21,838 bases of DNA from Patescibacteria group bacterium (GTDB lineage: Bacteria; Patescibacteriota; Microgenomatia; Levybacterales; UBA12049). The notes beneath the pieces are model-generated. The model was not told the DNA's origin. It was given only the letters and a program-made list of their open reading frames with translations, and made no database searches. The DNA lies in contig JAHIGH010000117.1 of the NCBI GenBank assembly GCA_018900295.1, forward strand, positions 1 through 21,838, in the 5' to 3' direction. Positions 1 through 7,788 of the stretch are shown piece by piece. Made by a program: the position numbers and the translations under genes. Within the stretch, counting starts at the first letter, position 1; each line of letters begins with the position of its first letter.

Positions 1-309
1 AAAGCCGAGTAATATCTGCGCGAAGTAAAAAACAAAAGTGCCTGGATTGAGGAGCATTAATAACGCGTAAATTCCATAGCCTAAAATTCCAAGCGATGCG
101 GCCTTGGCAGGATTTATTTTGTGAATCCAAAAATTTGTCGCGATAGTGCTTAACGCAATGGTCGCGTAAATAAGTAAATAAACCCATCCTACGCTTATTA
201 CAGAAAGACCGATAGAAACCAAATAAAGCGGGAAGTAAAGTGAAAAAAGTTTGTAGCCAAACATGAGTAGAAAATGAATGACTGAAGCATTGAAAGTTGT
301 TTTTTCCAT
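1..309 (-). CDS. MFS-like permease, N-terminal 103 residues (gene runs off the left edge)
   Basis: An open frame begins at ATG 309-307 and stays open to the window edge. The translation is strongly hydrophobic, with three probable membrane segments around residues 8-33, 38-55 and 70-100. The short basic loop with WIHKINPAK after the second helix resembles the loop between helices 2 and 3 of major facilitator permeases. No substrate can be named from this fragment. A perfect TATAAT at 321-316 ends six bases before the ATG, so the gene probably has its own, leaderless promoter inside the 32-bp gap behind the CcdA-like gene, though it lies in the same direction as the copper locus. It could be another multi-helix transporter; the membrane-protein call is safer than the family. 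Confidence 0.6.
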   Translation of the reverse strand, partial: MEKTTFNASVIHFLLMFGYKLFSLYFPLYLVSIGLSVISVGWVYLLIYATIALSTIATNFWIHKINPAKAASLGILGYGIYALLMLLNPGTFVFYFAQILLGF

Positions 310-315
310 AAAATA

Positions 316-321
316 ATTATA
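316..321 (-). promoter_or_regulatory. -10 box TATAAT abutting the start codon of the MFS-like gene
   Basis: The minus strand reads TATAAT, six bases, then ATG. No good -35 lies 17 bases upstream. Transcription would start at or next to the ATG, giving a leaderless mRNA. Confidence 0.4.
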
Positions 322-341
322 GCGTATATTGGTGTAGTACG

Positions 342-1178
342 TTATGCTTTTTTGATCAAGCGGAATAATAAGTATACTATAGCGGTAAAAAAGATAATAT
401 TGAGAACAATATTATTGCCGACATATTGATTGATGTATTCACCGACGCTTCCTATTATTTTCGCAAAACCATCGCTTTTTGTCATAGAGAATTTTCCCTG
501 CGCGTTTAGTATGAGGGTTAATAGACCTGTCGCGAAAAAGAGAGCGGCAGCAATAAGATTGTTAAAAAAAACTGCAATTGATTTACCAAAAAACGTTATT
601 GTGGTCACTCTTTTACGTAAAAAGCGGAATTTGGGTATTTTACCGGAAATGAGAAGAGAGATAATCAATAGAGGTGTTACCATTCCCAGCACATACATGC
701 CGCCGATTGCCATCGCTCCAAAAAAATTGGGAGACAAAAAGGCAAAGCTAAGAACGCCAATCAAAACAGGGGCACAACACGCGCTTGTAATACCTGAGAA
801 AATACCAAGCGTAAATACAGAGAGGACATCAATTTTTTTTTCGGGATTTATACCTGGGAGACGCGGCATGGGTGGCTTTATATTGAGAAGAGCGAAAACA
901 GCTGCCAGAAGCATCACAAGCCCTCCTATATAGTAGATAATATCGTGGTAACGATAAAGGGCTTTTGAGACAAGCTGCACGCCTAGAACTGCGGGCAAAA
1001 GAACTACAAATATCCCTAATCCAAAAACAAGAGTCATAAGAAGCACCTTTTCTTTTTCTTTAAAAACACTGCCTAAATATGAGGGAAGTAAAAAAGTAAT
1101 GCAGCAAGGGGCGAAAAGAGCGACCATGCCGGCTACGAAGGCAGCTATGAGTGAAGTATTAAAAACTATTTGCTCCAT
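342..1178 (-). CDS. CcdA/DsbD-type membrane protein with paired CC motifs
   Basis: A 278-residue polytopic protein with about six to seven membrane helices. Two related repeats carry APCCITFLLPSYLG (residues 23-36) in helix 1 and SACCAPVLIGVLSFAF (132-147) near helix 4. This matches the CcdA/DsbD_2 fold, which passes reducing equivalents across the membrane through one cysteine in each of helices 1 and 4. Here both sites are doubled to CC, reminiscent of mercury and copper transport proteins, so metal handling is an alternative to thiol transfer. It lies 18 bp behind the Cys-rich gene and closes the run of copper genes. Thiol reduction would fit the DUF1573 and Cys-rich neighbours, which may act outside the membrane. 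The extra cysteines are seen; their role is inferred. Confidence 0.75.
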   Translation of the reverse strand: MEQIVFNTSLIAAFVAGMVALFAPCCITFLLPSYLGSVFKEKEKVLLMTLVFGLGIFVVLLPAVLGVQLVSKALYRYHDIIYYIGGLVMLLAAVFALLNIKPPMPRLPGINPEKKIDVLSVFTLGIFSGITSACCAPVLIGVLSFAFLSPNFFGAMAIGGMYVLGMVTPLLIISLLISGKIPKFRFLRKRVTTITFFGKSIAVFFNNLIAAALFFATGLLTLILNAQGKFSMTKSDGFAKIIGSVGEYINQYVGNNIVLNIIFFTAIVYLLFRLIKKA

Positions 1179-1196
1179 AGTTATTAGTTTGCAGCC

Positions 1197-2117
1197 TTAA
1201 GCGCTGCAGCCTCCTCCGCTTTTTTGGACACCGGGCCATTCAACAATGGATGCTTCTCTTTGAATAACCGCATAACCCATAGCGCTTGAAAAGGTTTTTG
1301 ATAATATTTCTTGCGGCGGAACTTTTGAATAGTCTTTTTCATTCTTTTCAAAATGATAGGCAATATCCCAATAGGTTTGTGGAAACCACATTGAATTAAA
1401 TGCAAGGGCTGTTTTGTAAATATTATCCGTTGAATAATTTTGATATACTAACAACTCTACAAGTCCAAGCATTGCCATGCCATGATTACAGTCGGGGAAG
1501 GCGGTTGAATTTCCGCAGCAAGGCCTGTATATGCCTTTCGCTATTTCCTCAACGCGTTTTTGCTGCTTATCGCTCAAGGGAAGATATGAAAATTTACTAT
1601 AATAAGTCATGGGATCTTCCTTGCCAAGCGCGTATCCTCCTGTTGAGGCAAATTGGGAAGGATCGCCGCCTTGCTGCATTTCTCCCGACTCAAGCAATTT
1701 GTTTTTATTCGCGAGTCCGAGTCCCCATAAAACATCCAGCCAGAAGCGGGAATTTTCTTTTGTCAATTCAATTTTTTGTTTACTTCCATCAAGATATTTT
1801 TTATATTCCTTAGGCAACGTGTCTGCTCCTGAAATTACTTTAGCGAGTTTGGCTTCATCGATAACACCGTCTTTTACCATACGCTGCCCAAGGTCTTTCC
1901 ATATGATCTTTAATTCATATCCATTTTGAGGAACCGCTTCTTCTTGTATTTGCGCGAGCGTTTTTTCTTTTCTAAGGAGTAATATATTATAAAGTTGCCC
2001 ATCCGACCATTTATCTGCTACTACACCTATGAAAAAACCAATAAGAAGGTATAAAAAAAGAGTAAAAGGATAAAGAAGTTTATAAAAGTATATTTTTGGT
2101 ATCTTTATTTTTTTCAT
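1197..2117 (-). CDS. Membrane-anchored Cys/His/Met-rich protein of no family I recognise
   Basis: This is a 306-residue protein. Residues 12-34 form one N-terminal membrane anchor and the rest is soluble and probably outside the cell. It has a potential metal site at residues 199-216: PCC, then nine residues on C210, H212, M214 and M216. The extreme C-terminus is GGGCSA (C304). The start overlaps the DUF1573 stop as ATGA, so the two genes are translationally coupled. I know of no named domain. Soft thiol and thioether ligands, the anchor and the neighbours suggest a copper-binding or thiol-active surface protein that works with the CcdA-like and DUF1573 proteins. That role is inferred from composition and context only; the gene itself is certain. 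Confidence 0.75.
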   Translation of the reverse strand: MKKIKIPKIYFYKLLYPFTLFLYLLIGFFIGVVADKWSDGQLYNILLLRKEKTLAQIQEEAVPQNGYELKIIWKDLGQRMVKDGVIDEAKLAKVISGADTLPKEYKKYLDGSKQKIELTKENSRFWLDVLWGLGLANKNKLLESGEMQQGGDPSQFASTGGYALGKEDPMTYYSKFSYLPLSDKQQKRVEEIAKGIYRPCCGNSTAFPDCNHGMAMLGLVELLVYQNYSTDNIYKTALAFNSMWFPQTYWDIAYHFEKNEKDYSKVPPQEILSKTFSSAMGYAVIQREASIVEWPGVQKSGGGCSA

Positions 2118-2611
2118 TTGATAACATTGGCAGAAAAAGAGAACTCAATATAGGGATGATCGGGATCGTTGGTTTCAATGCTTACAATTCTTGAAATAGG
2201 ACCTGCGCCTTGAGGACCATGGAAAGCCGGATCAAAGACAGCAATGATGCTGCCTTTTTCAGAAGGCTTGAGTTTGCCAATCCAATCCGACGAGCCGTAC
2301 CCCTTCATCCCAAATTGCGGGCTTTTTTGGTTTTTGTATTCAAAATATACCTTGGTACAATGACAGGACGTCGCGAGATTGGCAATCGTTAATTCCTTAG
2401 TTCCGGTATTTTTAATGGGAAATGCGTATTTTACTACCCCACCTTTCAGCGGAATATTCCCGAATGAATAATCTAACTGCTTAGTCTCTGCTTTTGCTCC
2501 GGCTGTTTTTCCTAAAGACGCTTTTGAGGACGATCCGCCTGACATAAATACACCCACCCAAACAATCGCGATTGTAAAAATAATAATACCGATCAGAAAT
2601 TTTTTATCCAT
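2114..2611 (-). CDS. DUF1573 domain protein, membrane-anchored
   Basis: A 165-residue protein with an N-terminal anchor (residues 5-23) and an Ig-like DUF1573 domain from about 45 to 163. The domain shows SFGNIPLKGG, IKNTGTKELTIANLATSCHC, a KPSEKG turn and an ETNDP strand near the end. In this family the cysteine pair is usually CGC; here it is CHC (C83, C85), with a histidine between the thiols, as expected if it binds metal. It sits 16 bp behind the CopA-like ATPase gene and overlaps the next gene by four bases. DUF1573 proteins are poorly understood extracytoplasmic proteins; a copper-binding or assembly role here is inferred from position. Confidence 0.82.
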   Translation of the reverse strand: MDKKFLIGIIIFTIAIVWVGVFMSGGSSSKASLGKTAGAKAETKQLDYSFGNIPLKGGVVKYAFPIKNTGTKELTIANLATSCHCTKVYFEYKNQKSPQFGMKGYGSSDWIGKLKPSEKGSIIAVFDPAFHGPQGAGPISRIVSIETNDPDHPYIEFSFSANVIK

Positions 2612-2627
2612 AATAAAACATTGTTGT

Positions 2628-5570
2628 TCATTTTATCTTTGCCATATCCGAACTGAAGCGGGCAAATTCAAAAAATATAAAACTAAATAAAATTATCATG
2701 ATGTACGGCGCGATGTCTGAAATGTAATTTTTTTTGCCCGGTTTGTAGTAGCGAAGCAATAAGGAATTGCTGACTACCGAGACAGAGCTGAGAGCCATAG
2801 CGAGACCGGCGAGTTCGGGTTTGAGCACTAATCCAATACCCATAAAGACGCGCGCGGCAATCGGTATGCCCATAACATTGTAAAAGAGCGCGAAGAACAT
2901 ATTCTGCTTGATCTTGCTCATAGTAGATTTCGATAAATCAATCGCGTTCACAACATCACGAAGATCGTTCTTGATGATTACAATTCCGCACGCTTCCATC
3001 GCGACGTCAGTACCTGAACCCATGGCGATTCCCAAATCAGCCTGAGCTAACGCAGGAGCGTCATTGATGCCATCCCCCACCATAGCAACTTTTTTGCCAT
3101 CCTCCTGAAGTTTCTTCACTTCATTGGCTTTATCCTGCGGCAAAACCTGCGCAAGGACATTGGTTACTCCCACTTGTCTGGCAATCGCATTGGCTGTCCG
3201 CTCATTATCGCCGGTAATCATATAGACCTCTATTCCGCGTTTCTTTAGCAGTTCTACGGCTTCGCGTGATGTTTCCTTGACAGTGTCGGCAACGCCAATT
3301 ATTCCCAAAATCTCGTCTTTTGTAGCAAGCGTCATGACGGTTTTGCCCTGCTCTTCAAGCCTGCTTATTTTGCGGCTATATTTTTCAATCGGAAGATTAA
3401 GTGCCTCTGTCATTAAGCGTGTATTGCCGAAATAATAGAGCTTTCCATCAATTTCACCCTGTACACCATGGCCCGGGATTGCCTTGAATCCTTGTACTTC
3501 CCGCAGGGTTATTCCTTCTTCTTTCGCGTAGGAGTATATTGCCTCTGCCAAGGGATGTTCTGATTGTTTTTCAAGGCTTGCTGCAATAGTCAATAATTCA
3601 TCTTCATCAAGATCGGAAAAGCTTTGGTTATCTGTTACTTCGGGTTTGCCCTTTGTGATCGTTCCTGTTTTATCAAAAACAATTGTATTGATCTTGCATG
3701 CCTTCTCAAGCGGTTCTCCGCCTTTAATTAAAATTCCGTTTTCGGCGCCTGAACCGGTACCTACCATAATCGCGGTTGGAGTCGCCAAGCCAAGCGCGCA
3801 CGGGCAGGCGATGACGATTACAGCCGTAAATGCCATTAGGGCAAAAGATAAAGCCGCGCCTAGCACAAAATACCAAACAACAAAGGTGGCAATTGCGAGC
3901 AGGATAACCGTCGGAACGAACTTTGCGGAAATCCTGTCAGCAAAAGCCTGAATCGGCGCCTTGGACCCTTGCGCGTCCTCAACAAGACGGATAATCTGAG
4001 AAAGGGTGGTCTCCGCTCCGACTTTGGTTGCCTGGAATTCAAAACTTCCAGTTTTATTAATAGTGCCGCCGATAACACTATCTTCAACCTGTTTTTCGAC
4101 CGGCAAACTTTCCCCCGTGATCATGGATTCATCCACTGCCGAGGAGCCTTTAACTATGATACCGTCTACAGGCACTTTCTCACCAGGACGAACGAGTATA
4201 ATATCCCCTTTTACAACCTGATCGATCGGAATATCAATTGTGACACCGTTTCGCAGAACGCGCGCTGTTTTGGCCTGGAGTCCCATCAGTTTTTTTATCG
4301 CGTCAGATGTTTTGCCTTTCGTCTTTGCTTCCAGCCATTTACCCAGAGTTACAAATGTGATAAGAAATGCTGCTGTTTCAAAATATAATTCCGGAATTTT
4401 TGCCCCATTTAAGCCAATTAAAGAGTTATTCGCGGCATAATATAAAATAAAGTTGACTAAACTGTAGAAAAAGGCAACGGATGTTCCAATAGCAATAAGG
4501 CTGTCCATATTGAATGTCCGCATGCGGAGCGCAGACCACATGCCTTTATAAAATCCTGCTCCAACCCAAAATTGAATTGGTATTGTCAAGGGAAGTGAGA
4601 TGGCGCCTATTAGGGGGAAAAATATAGTTGCGCCGGGAAGCCAGGGGAAAAAATCAAGGAGCATGAAATAGAGCATTGGAAGGCTTAGAATAAGACTGAA
4701 AGCGAATTTCTTCCATTGATTTGAAATCTCCTGTTCTCTTTTCCGTTTTTCGAATTCGGTGTCCTTCGCGTCGATGAGGGAAGCGCTATAACCTGCTTTT
4801 TTTACCGCATTAATTAGGTCATCTTCTCCGGCTTGCCCCTCATCATACATAACAGTTGCTTTTTCTGCGGCAAAGTTAACGGAAGCTTCTTTCACTCCGG
4901 GAACTTTTTTAAGCGCTTTTTCAATAAGTCCGGCACAAGACGTACAATGCATGCCGGAAAGACCAAGCTGAATGCGCTTATTAGCACTGACTTCATTTTT
5001 TTTAGGGGTTATTTCTTCATTCAATTCACGTGTTTGATTTGCATTTAGCCCTTTGGGCTTATTTTCCTGTTCAAATACATTAAAGACGTTCATCGATTGA
5101 AGTAAACGCTGTATGTTGCTTGGTGTATTTAACGCTTGTTCTCCGGGCACTGAAAGCTTCGTGGTTTTGTTGTTTTCAACTTTTCCCTCAAAATAATATT
5201 TTCCATTTTCCTGTTCCAGAATTTTTCCCTCCGCAACTGTTATTGATTCAACAACTACTTTTACCGCCTGCCCTCTTTTATCAATTTTTATTATTGGGGC
5301 AGTAACGCTTTGAACGCCGGATAAGTGTTCTTTCGCGAATCCATTACCTTCAACATTGATTATTTTTGCTTCATATTCGCCTGCGCGATCTATAGCTTTA
5401 AGAATAGCCTCAGGTGAGCTTTTGGCAATATCAAGCATGACAGAGCCGATTCCTGTTTTGAAATCTATACGCGGATCTGATGCTCCGGCAATTTCCCCCA
5501 GCTCGTCCTTGATAAGCATCTCACAAGAACCACAGTGCATACCCTTGACTTGAAATGTAACTTTTTTCAT
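2628..5570 (-). CDS. copA: CPC-type Cu(+)-exporting P-type ATPase with two N-terminal HMA domains
   Basis: This 980-residue P1B-type ATPase pumps copper(I) out of the cytoplasm using ATP. HMA domain 1 has GMHCGSC (10-16) and HMA domain 2 has GMHCTSC (206-212). About 130 residues lie between them with no recognisable motif. Core motifs are TGES (485-488), CPC (589-591), DKTGT (633-637, phosphorylated Asp633), HP (672-673) and GDGINDAP (832-839). Helix 7 has FYN (896-898) and helix 8 MALSS (925-929), the signature of the Cu(+) subgroup. An extra hydrophobic segment at about 953-970 follows the usual last helix. It lies 57 bp downstream of the end of a repeat-filled gap and is followed by DUF1573. 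Length exceeds the usual 750-830 because of the inter-HMA insert. Silver could be an alternative substrate. Confidence 0.95.
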   Translation of the reverse strand: MKKVTFQVKGMHCGSCEMLIKDELGEIAGASDPRIDFKTGIGSVMLDIAKSSPEAILKAIDRAGEYEAKIINVEGNGFAKEHLSGVQSVTAPIIKIDKRGQAVKVVVESITVAEGKILEQENGKYYFEGKVENNKTTKLSVPGEQALNTPSNIQRLLQSMNVFNVFEQENKPKGLNANQTRELNEEITPKKNEVSANKRIQLGLSGMHCTSCAGLIEKALKKVPGVKEASVNFAAEKATVMYDEGQAGEDDLINAVKKAGYSASLIDAKDTEFEKRKREQEISNQWKKFAFSLILSLPMLYFMLLDFFPWLPGATIFFPLIGAISLPLTIPIQFWVGAGFYKGMWSALRMRTFNMDSLIAIGTSVAFFYSLVNFILYYAANNSLIGLNGAKIPELYFETAAFLITFVTLGKWLEAKTKGKTSDAIKKLMGLQAKTARVLRNGVTIDIPIDQVVKGDIILVRPGEKVPVDGIIVKGSSAVDESMITGESLPVEKQVEDSVIGGTINKTGSFEFQATKVGAETTLSQIIRLVEDAQGSKAPIQAFADRISAKFVPTVILLAIATFVVWYFVLGAALSFALMAFTAVIVIACPCALGLATPTAIMVGTGSGAENGILIKGGEPLEKACKINTIVFDKTGTITKGKPEVTDNQSFSDLDEDELLTIAASLEKQSEHPLAEAIYSYAKEEGITLREVQGFKAIPGHGVQGEIDGKLYYFGNTRLMTEALNLPIEKYSRKISRLEEQGKTVMTLATKDEILGIIGVADTVKETSREAVELLKKRGIEVYMITGDNERTANAIARQVGVTNVLAQVLPQDKANEVKKLQEDGKKVAMVGDGINDAPALAQADLGIAMGSGTDVAMEACGIVIIKNDLRDVVNAIDLSKSTMSKIKQNMFFALFYNVMGIPIAARVFMGIGLVLKPELAGLAMALSSVSVVSNSLLLRYYKPGKKNYISDIAPYIMIILFSFIFFEFARFSSDMAKIK

Positions 5571-5585
5571 AATTTATTTACTTTC

Positions 5586-5746
5586 TGTCATTCCTGCGTA
5601 GGCAGGAATCCAGTTCTTTAAATTCAAAATACAAAGCACTAAATTCCAAATAATATCAAAATATTAATTTCAAAAATTCACAACATTTTGTATTTATCAT
5701 TTTGATATTTGAAATTATTTAGGATTTGTAATTTTGAATTTGCAAT
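5586..5746. repeat. Long degenerate A/T-rich inverted repeat with an adjoining GCAGGAAT hairpin
   Basis: The only sizeable gap in the copper locus. At 5590-5609 ATTCCTGC and GCAGGAAT form an 8-bp stem with a GTAG loop. Next to it, arms at about 5620-5662 and 5699-5741 are imperfect reverse complements built from AAATTCAAAAT, ACAAA and TATCAAAAT words. This style of dispersed repeat is, from memory, typical of Patescibacteria. In the mRNA it would fold into a long A/U hairpin between the chaperone and ATPase messages. It may tune the ratio of the two or simply be an inserted repeat. I see no gene in it. Confidence 0.7.
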
Positions 5747-5941
5747 TTATAGAATCTTGAATTCCGTATCTTCCAGGACTTTCATTATTTCTTCCTTAGA
5801 AATATTCCTTTCCGCATCAATTTCTGTTCTTCCGTTTAACTCTACCTTTACTTCTTTAACTCCTTTTATCTTCATTATCCTTTTTGTAATTATTTTTTGG
5901 CATGCGCCGCATGTTAGTCCTGATATTTTTAAGGTTTGCAT
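5747..5941 (-). CDS. copZ: CopZ-like HMA-domain copper chaperone
   Basis: A 64-residue single heavy-metal-associated domain with GLTCGACQ at residues 8-15, whose two cysteines (11 and 14) bind one Cu(+). It has the expected beta-alpha-beta-beta-alpha-beta layout and length. Such proteins carry cytosolic copper to the N-terminal domains of CopA-type ATPases. It lies 22 bp after the HMA-TauE/SafE-cupredoxin gene and before the copA gene, as expected for a delivery partner. Binding of another soft metal cannot be excluded. Confidence 0.9.
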   Translation of the reverse strand: MQTLKISGLTCGACQKIITKRIMKIKGVKEVKVELNGRTEIDAERNISKEEIMKVLEDTEFKIL

Positions 5942-5963
5942 ATTTTTAGTAGAGACATCTGTT

Positions 5964-7724
5964 CTATTCCGCTATTATCTCCCCTCTCGGTACGCCCATA
6001 GCGCAGGTTAGATAGTATTTCCCTTTTTTTGCTGTGAATGATAATACGGTTGTCTCGCCTTTCGTGAAAAATTGCGCTGAATTCGTTAAGCCCGGTATCA
6101 TAACGCTTCCCATACAACCTGCACCGTCGTCTATTGCGTCAATTTCAAGCCGGGCGGGTTCGTCCGCTTTAACTCTGAATTGTTGAGGTTGTATATCATT
6201 ATCAATAGTAAAAGTAGCTTTGAGAATTTGTGCATTTACCTTGCCCAGAGTAGGCGTAGGCGTTTGGACAACTTCCGTAGGAGTTGGTAGTGTTTTATTT
6301 TCTAGAATAGTTGATATTTTATCAGTGGGTAAGATAGTTGTAGGAGTAGGTTCATATGTCGCTTCAACAACATTAAACGAACCAGTATACATTCCCATGA
6401 TGCAGGAAAATCTGATAGTTCCTATTTCTTCAGGGGTAAAGGTAATAATATTTTCACCTTGCGCTAATCCTTTTTTGACGCCAATTCCCGGCGCAACCAA
6501 GGCACTCGCGCAATTATTTGAGTCTTGAGAATCAATGATCCACTTTACAGGTATGCCTTTTTGAATCGTAAATTTATTGGGTGTATACCCATCTGTGGTT
6601 TGAGCCATTTTAACTATTTGCACACCGTCTTTAATTTCGGCATTCGGGTTTTTCTCCTGTGCATTTGCGGCAGTAGAGCTTGTGAATGATTGAGGAAAGC
6701 CTAAATTAAATCCTGTTAAATTAAATCCGTTTGAGATGTTGAAAACCGCGAGGAGTACAACAGCGATACCGGCGAACCTGAAGAAGTGCCTTGCAAAAGC
6801 GCCTTTGACAACCGATGTCAGGCCTCCAAGACCAAGTAGGCCCGGCGCGGTTCCGATGGCAAATGTTCCCATGGTTAACGCGCCAATAAGAGGACTACCC
6901 GAGCTTATTGCGTATAACTGCATCGCCTGTGTAAATCCGCAGGGAAGGAAAAAGGTAAGTGCTCCCATAAAAGCTGAATTCGTGTGACTATACTCCTTAG
7001 TGCTTTTTTGCTGAATACCAAGAAGCTTACTTATTTGTTTGGGCATAATTATTTTAAAGCGATTTAAACCCGGGACAACTTCGGTCAATTGAACTCCAAG
7101 AAGCAACATAACTAAGCCGACCGCGATCGTGAGTAACCCTAAAAATGAAGTTGACAATTGCAGAAAGGAACCAAGATATCCGATTGCTCCGCCTAGAATA
7201 GTATAAGAAGCAATTCTACCCAAGTTAAAGAAAATGTGTGGCTTGAATTTTTGCAGCGTTGTGGCTAATGGATGTTTCTCGGCAAATCTTGCCGATGCCC
7301 CCAGAACCAACCCGCCTACTATTGCCATACAGGTCGAGATTCCGGCTGTCAGGCCTATGAGAAAAACAACCGGAAGACTATTGTAGTTGCTTCCAGTTCT
7401 TGACCCAAGCTCAAAAACACCAAGTGCCTGAGCGAGTAGGAAAATAGCAAATAAGGCAAAAGCCGCCAGACCCAAGTCCAGATAGTCCTTGGGGTTGCGG
7501 GAGAAGAAATGCCCTTCATCTTTTCCTATACTGTAGCCGGCTTCTTCAATCGCGGATTTGATTAAAACAGAGTCTATTTGTCCGTCATGTGTGATCTCGG
7601 CTCTGCCTTTTCTGTAATTCACTTTGCAGCGTCGGACTCCCGGAATTTTGGTGACTTCTTCTTCGATCAATAATTCGCAGGAAGCACAGTGCATGCCTTT
7701 GATGTCGACTATTTTATCGTTCAT
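5964..7724 (-). CDS. HMA - TauE/SafE-like membrane domain - two cupredoxin domains fusion
   Basis: A 586-residue, three-part protein. Residues 5-66 are an HMA domain (GMHCASC, 10-16). Residues about 82-330 are a six-helix TauE/SafE or DsbD_2-like membrane domain with STCMAIVGG (130-138) and FLPCGFTQAMQLYA (259-272). Then come two cupredoxin-like domains: about 368-455 with C405 and a C441-I-M443-G-M445 loop, and about 498-586 with C537 and C574-A-M576. They are joined by a Pro/Thr-rich linker (456-495). Likely layout: HMA in the cytoplasm, cupredoxins outside. It may pass copper from the cytosolic domain through the membrane part to surface copper sites. Shorter HMA-TauE-cupredoxin proteins are known from other bacteria. 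A separate promoter with a response-regulator-like box lies directly upstream. Confidence 0.85.
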   Translation of the reverse strand: MNDKIVDIKGMHCASCELLIEEEVTKIPGVRRCKVNYRKGRAEITHDGQIDSVLIKSAIEEAGYSIGKDEGHFFSRNPKDYLDLGLAAFALFAIFLLAQALGVFELGSRTGSNYNSLPVVFLIGLTAGISTCMAIVGGLVLGASARFAEKHPLATTLQKFKPHIFFNLGRIASYTILGGAIGYLGSFLQLSTSFLGLLTIAVGLVMLLLGVQLTEVVPGLNRFKIIMPKQISKLLGIQQKSTKEYSHTNSAFMGALTFFLPCGFTQAMQLYAISSGSPLIGALTMGTFAIGTAPGLLGLGGLTSVVKGAFARHFFRFAGIAVVLLAVFNISNGFNLTGFNLGFPQSFTSSTAANAQEKNPNAEIKDGVQIVKMAQTTDGYTPNKFTIQKGIPVKWIIDSQDSNNCASALVAPGIGVKKGLAQGENIITFTPEEIGTIRFSCIMGMYTGSFNVVEATYEPTPTTILPTDKISTILENKTLPTPTEVVQTPTPTLGKVNAQILKATFTIDNDIQPQQFRVKADEPARLEIDAIDDGAGCMGSVMIPGLTNSAQFFTKGETTVLSFTAKKGKYYLTCAMGVPRGEIIAE

Positions 7725-7741
7725 ATTTATAGAACTATGAT

Positions 7742-7775
7742 ATCATACCTGATTAAACATTAAGGAGTTATGAAG
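7742..7775 (-). promoter_or_regulatory. Promoter with PmrA-like direct repeat (box 1) ahead of the HMA-TauE-cupredoxin gene
   Basis: The minus strand reads CTTCAT (7775-7770), AACTC, CTTAAT (7764-7759), 11 bases, then TATGAT (7747-7742) as the -10. The start codon is 17 bp further at 7724. There is no -35, as expected of a promoter that depends on an OmpR/PhoB-type activator bound on direct repeats. It would let the downstream copper genes be transcribed apart from the CsoR-controlled ATPase gene. Confidence 0.65.
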
Positions 7776-7788
7776 AAGATAAGGAGAT

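Noticed and set aside
430..933. 167-codon plus-strand frame opposite the CcdA-like gene
   Set aside because: Basic, low-sense translation and a clear membrane protein on the other strand.
3646..5553. Several open frames of 60-140 codons on the plus strand opposite copA
   Set aside because: They are antisense to a gene with a full set of P-type ATPase motifs and show no family features.
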